64,000 nt of DNA from Aestuariimicrobium soli (GTDB taxonomy: Bacteria; Actinomycetota; Actinomycetes; Propionibacteriales; Propionibacteriaceae), in NCBI RefSeq assembly GCF_051192575.1, contig NZ_JBPJSQ010000007.1, positions 124,001-188,000 on the forward strand, in the 5' to 3' direction. The notes under the pieces were generated by a model. The model saw only the letters and a list, made by a program, of their open reading frames with translations. It did no database searches and was not told the origin of the DNA. Positions 62,496 through 64,000 of this stretch are shown piece after piece. Each line of letters begins with the position of its first letter. Position 1 is the first letter of the stretch. The translations under genes were made by a program, and so were the position numbers.

Positions 62496-63815
62496 ATGGC
62501 AGACCGCGTCCGCACCTTCGCGAGTTTTGCCCTCTTCAACTACCGACTCTTCTGGCTGGGTGCGCTGGTCAGCAACGTGGGGGGCTGGATGGCTCGCGTG
62601 GCCCAAGACTGGCTGGTGCTCACGCAACTCACCGATCACTCGGCCCAGGCGCTCGGCATCGTCACCGCGCTGCAGTTCCTGCCGATTCCGCTGATCGCAC
62701 CGATGGCCGGCGCCCTGGCCGACCGCTACTCCAAGCGCAAGCTGCTGATCCTCACCCAGGCGGCCCTGGGGGCCACCGCGTTCGGGCTGTGGATCCTGGT
62801 CGCCACCGACGTCGTGCAGTTGTGGCACGCCTTCGCGTTCGCCTTCCTGCAGGGAGTGGCGAGCGCCTTCGACATGCCGGTGAGGCAGGCCTTCGTGTCC
62901 GAGATGGTGCCCCAGCGACTGGTGTCGAACGCCATCGGGCTCAACTCGGCGCAGTTCAACGGCGCCCGCCTGCTGGGCCCCGGCGTCGCCGGCTTCGTGA
63001 TCGCCTGGTTCGGCATCGCGCCGGCCCTGCTGATCAACGCGGTCAGCTTCGTCGCGGTGATCGCGGCCCTGTGGTTCATGCGCTCCGACCAGCTCATGCC
63101 TCGTCCGAAACCGGTGGGCAAGGGCACGGTGCGCGAGGGTGTCGCCTACGTGCGCAGTCGGCCCGACATCCTGCTGATCCTGGGGATCATCTTCATCTTC
63201 TCGACGTTCGGCATGAACTTCCAGATCACCAACGCCCTGATGGCGACGACGGTCTTCGGCAAGGGCGCCAGCGAGTACGGCATGTTGGGCTCGGTGATGG
63301 CCATCGGCACCCTGGCGGCGGCCTTCATGGCGGCCCGCCGTGCCCGCCCCCGGCTGCGCTGGCTGCTGTTGGGCGTGTTCGGCTTCGCCGCCTTCACCGC
63401 GGCGGCCGCACTGGCCCGCAGCTACCTGTTCTTCGCCACCATGCTGGTCGGCGTGGGTGTCTGCTCGCTGACCGTGATGACCTCGTGCAATGCCACGGTG
63501 CAATTGGCGGCCGACCCCGCCCTGCGAGGCCGGGTGATGGCCGTCTACATGGCCGTCAACATGGGCGGCACGCCGATCGGATCGCCGATCATCGGTTGGA
63601 TCGGTGACCACTGGGGCGCCCGCTGGACGCTCGGGATCGGCGCCGCCGCCACCTTCGCGGTGGCCGTGGTCGCCAGCATCTACGTGATCGTGCACGACCG
63701 GTTGAGGGTGCGTCTGGAGACCGCCTGGCCGCCCCGTCTGCTGGTCAACCGACCGGACGAGGAGGCCGGGGTGGCCGCCGCGGTCGACCCCGACCCGCAG
63801 GCCCGGGTCGCCTGA
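62496..63815 (+). CDS. MFS transporter (EntS/MFS_3-type exporter)
   Basis: A 439-residue twelve-helix protein: FASFALFNYRLFWLGALVSNVGGWMARVAQDWLVLTQLT (MFS_3 opening), PMAGALADRYSKRKLLILTQA, GVASAFDMPVRQAFVSEMVPQRLVSNAIGLNSAQFNGARLLGP and RGRVMAVYMAVNMGGTPIGSPIIGWIGDHWG. The family includes siderophore and drug exporters. GGAGGAG lies 4 nt before the ATG. The tail of 50 residues is polar. Substrate unknown; the partial DtxR-like word in its promoter is not enough to claim iron control. Confidence 0.9.
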   Translation: MADRVRTFASFALFNYRLFWLGALVSNVGGWMARVAQDWLVLTQLTDHSAQALGIVTALQFLPIPLIAPMAGALADRYSKRKLLILTQAALGATAFGLWILVATDVVQLWHAFAFAFLQGVASAFDMPVRQAFVSEMVPQRLVSNAIGLNSAQFNGARLLGPGVAGFVIAWFGIAPALLINAVSFVAVIAALWFMRSDQLMPRPKPVGKGTVREGVAYVRSRPDILLILGIIFIFSTFGMNFQITNALMATTVFGKGASEYGMLGSVMAIGTLAAAFMAARRARPRLRWLLLGVFGFAAFTAAAALARSYLFFATMLVGVGVCSLTVMTSCNATVQLAADPALRGRVMAVYMAVNMGGTPIGSPIIGWIGDHWGARWTLGIGAAATFAVAVVASIYVIVHDRLRVRLETAWPPRLLVNRPDEEAGVAAAVDPDPQARVA

Positions 63816-63836
63816 CCGATCCGCGACGGCCTACAC

Positions 63837-63901
63837 ACTTCTACAAGCAGGCTCCACCGACCCCCTGTTTCAGGGGGTGGCCCGAGCCACGGTGTAGAAG
63901 T
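63837..63901. repeat. compound hairpin (family E)
   Basis: An outer stem ACTTCTACA (63837-63845) pairs with TGTAGAAGT (63893-63901). A middle stem GGCTC/GAGCC and an inner CCCCCTG-TTT-CAGGGGG (63861-63877) complete it. It lies 21 nt after the MFS stop and may terminate it. Confidence 0.7.
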
Positions 63902-64000
63902 TTGTCAATCGGACGTGGGGGGCGAGGTTCCCATCCGTCCTGCCCACCCTGAGTTCACCCCGAGTCGCCAGCGTCACCACCGATTCGCGACGTTGGTCGC
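63902..64000. other. window edge after the last gene
   Basis: About 100 bp beyond the hairpin contain no start codon with a visible ribosome site or coding bias. Confidence 0.4.

Overview
The window is chromosomal DNA of a high-GC, Gram-positive actinobacterium. The signs are strong G/C bias at third codon positions, many GTG starts, mycothiol chemistry (Mca), a DUF4307/DUF4245/DUF2089 complement and a PhoH2-type PIN-PhoH protein. From memory, the gene order greA, DUF4307, mca, small membrane protein, DUF255 thioredoxin protein, Z-prenyl synthase, hemolysin III, phoH2, xseB/xseA, DUF4245, ispH, ychF resembles the Rv1080c to Rv1112 stretch of Mycobacterium tuberculosis. Gene content suggests Propionibacteriales or a relative, but the genus cannot be fixed from this sequence. 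I found no rRNA, tRNA, CRISPR array, phage or transposase.

Layout. 1-6.2 kb: polyol dehydrogenase, a two-gene ABC exporter, a beta-propeller protein, a POT peptide transporter and MsrA. 6.4-9.1 kb: GtrA, uracil-DNA glycosylase and a DUF4097/DUF2089 pair behind an overlapping-dyad promoter. 9.1-23.9 kb: the conserved housekeeping block, interrupted by an APH-like kinase, two DinB proteins and an AbiEi/DUF559 gene bracketed by two copies of a 75-bp hairpin. 23.9-31.2 kb: ECF sigma/anti-sigma-like pair, ilvA, rmuC, M18 peptidase, ychF. 31.2-36.9 kb: a looser accessory patch with VOC, SseB-like and small CxxC proteins, an ArsR-controlled MFS pump and a Gln/Tyr-rich DUF4870 protein. 37-46 kb: PPK2, glycogen phosphorylase, Tpx, an orphan TrpB, a frameshifted kinase and a lipase-like hydrolase. 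45.7-55.2 kb: AraC regulator with GH4 glycosidase, a Zur-boxed zinc ABC importer, TauE/SafE, PuuD-like amidotransferase and a permease/hydrolase/acetyltransferase cluster. 55.3-63.9 kb: MFS, transketolase, RarD-like protein, divergent PabB-like/PabC-like genes and a second MFS pump.

Three signals run across the whole window. (1) The 7-mer CGGACGA and its complement occur more than 100 times by hand count, evenly on both strands; base composition predicts about 15. (2) About thirty genes have a TANNNT-like -10 box ending 6-8 nt before the start codon, which points to pervasive leaderless transcription and decides several starts. (3) Several families of intergenic hairpins occur. In two of them the window holds paired copies whose stems differ by compensatory base changes, so the fold itself seems to be conserved.
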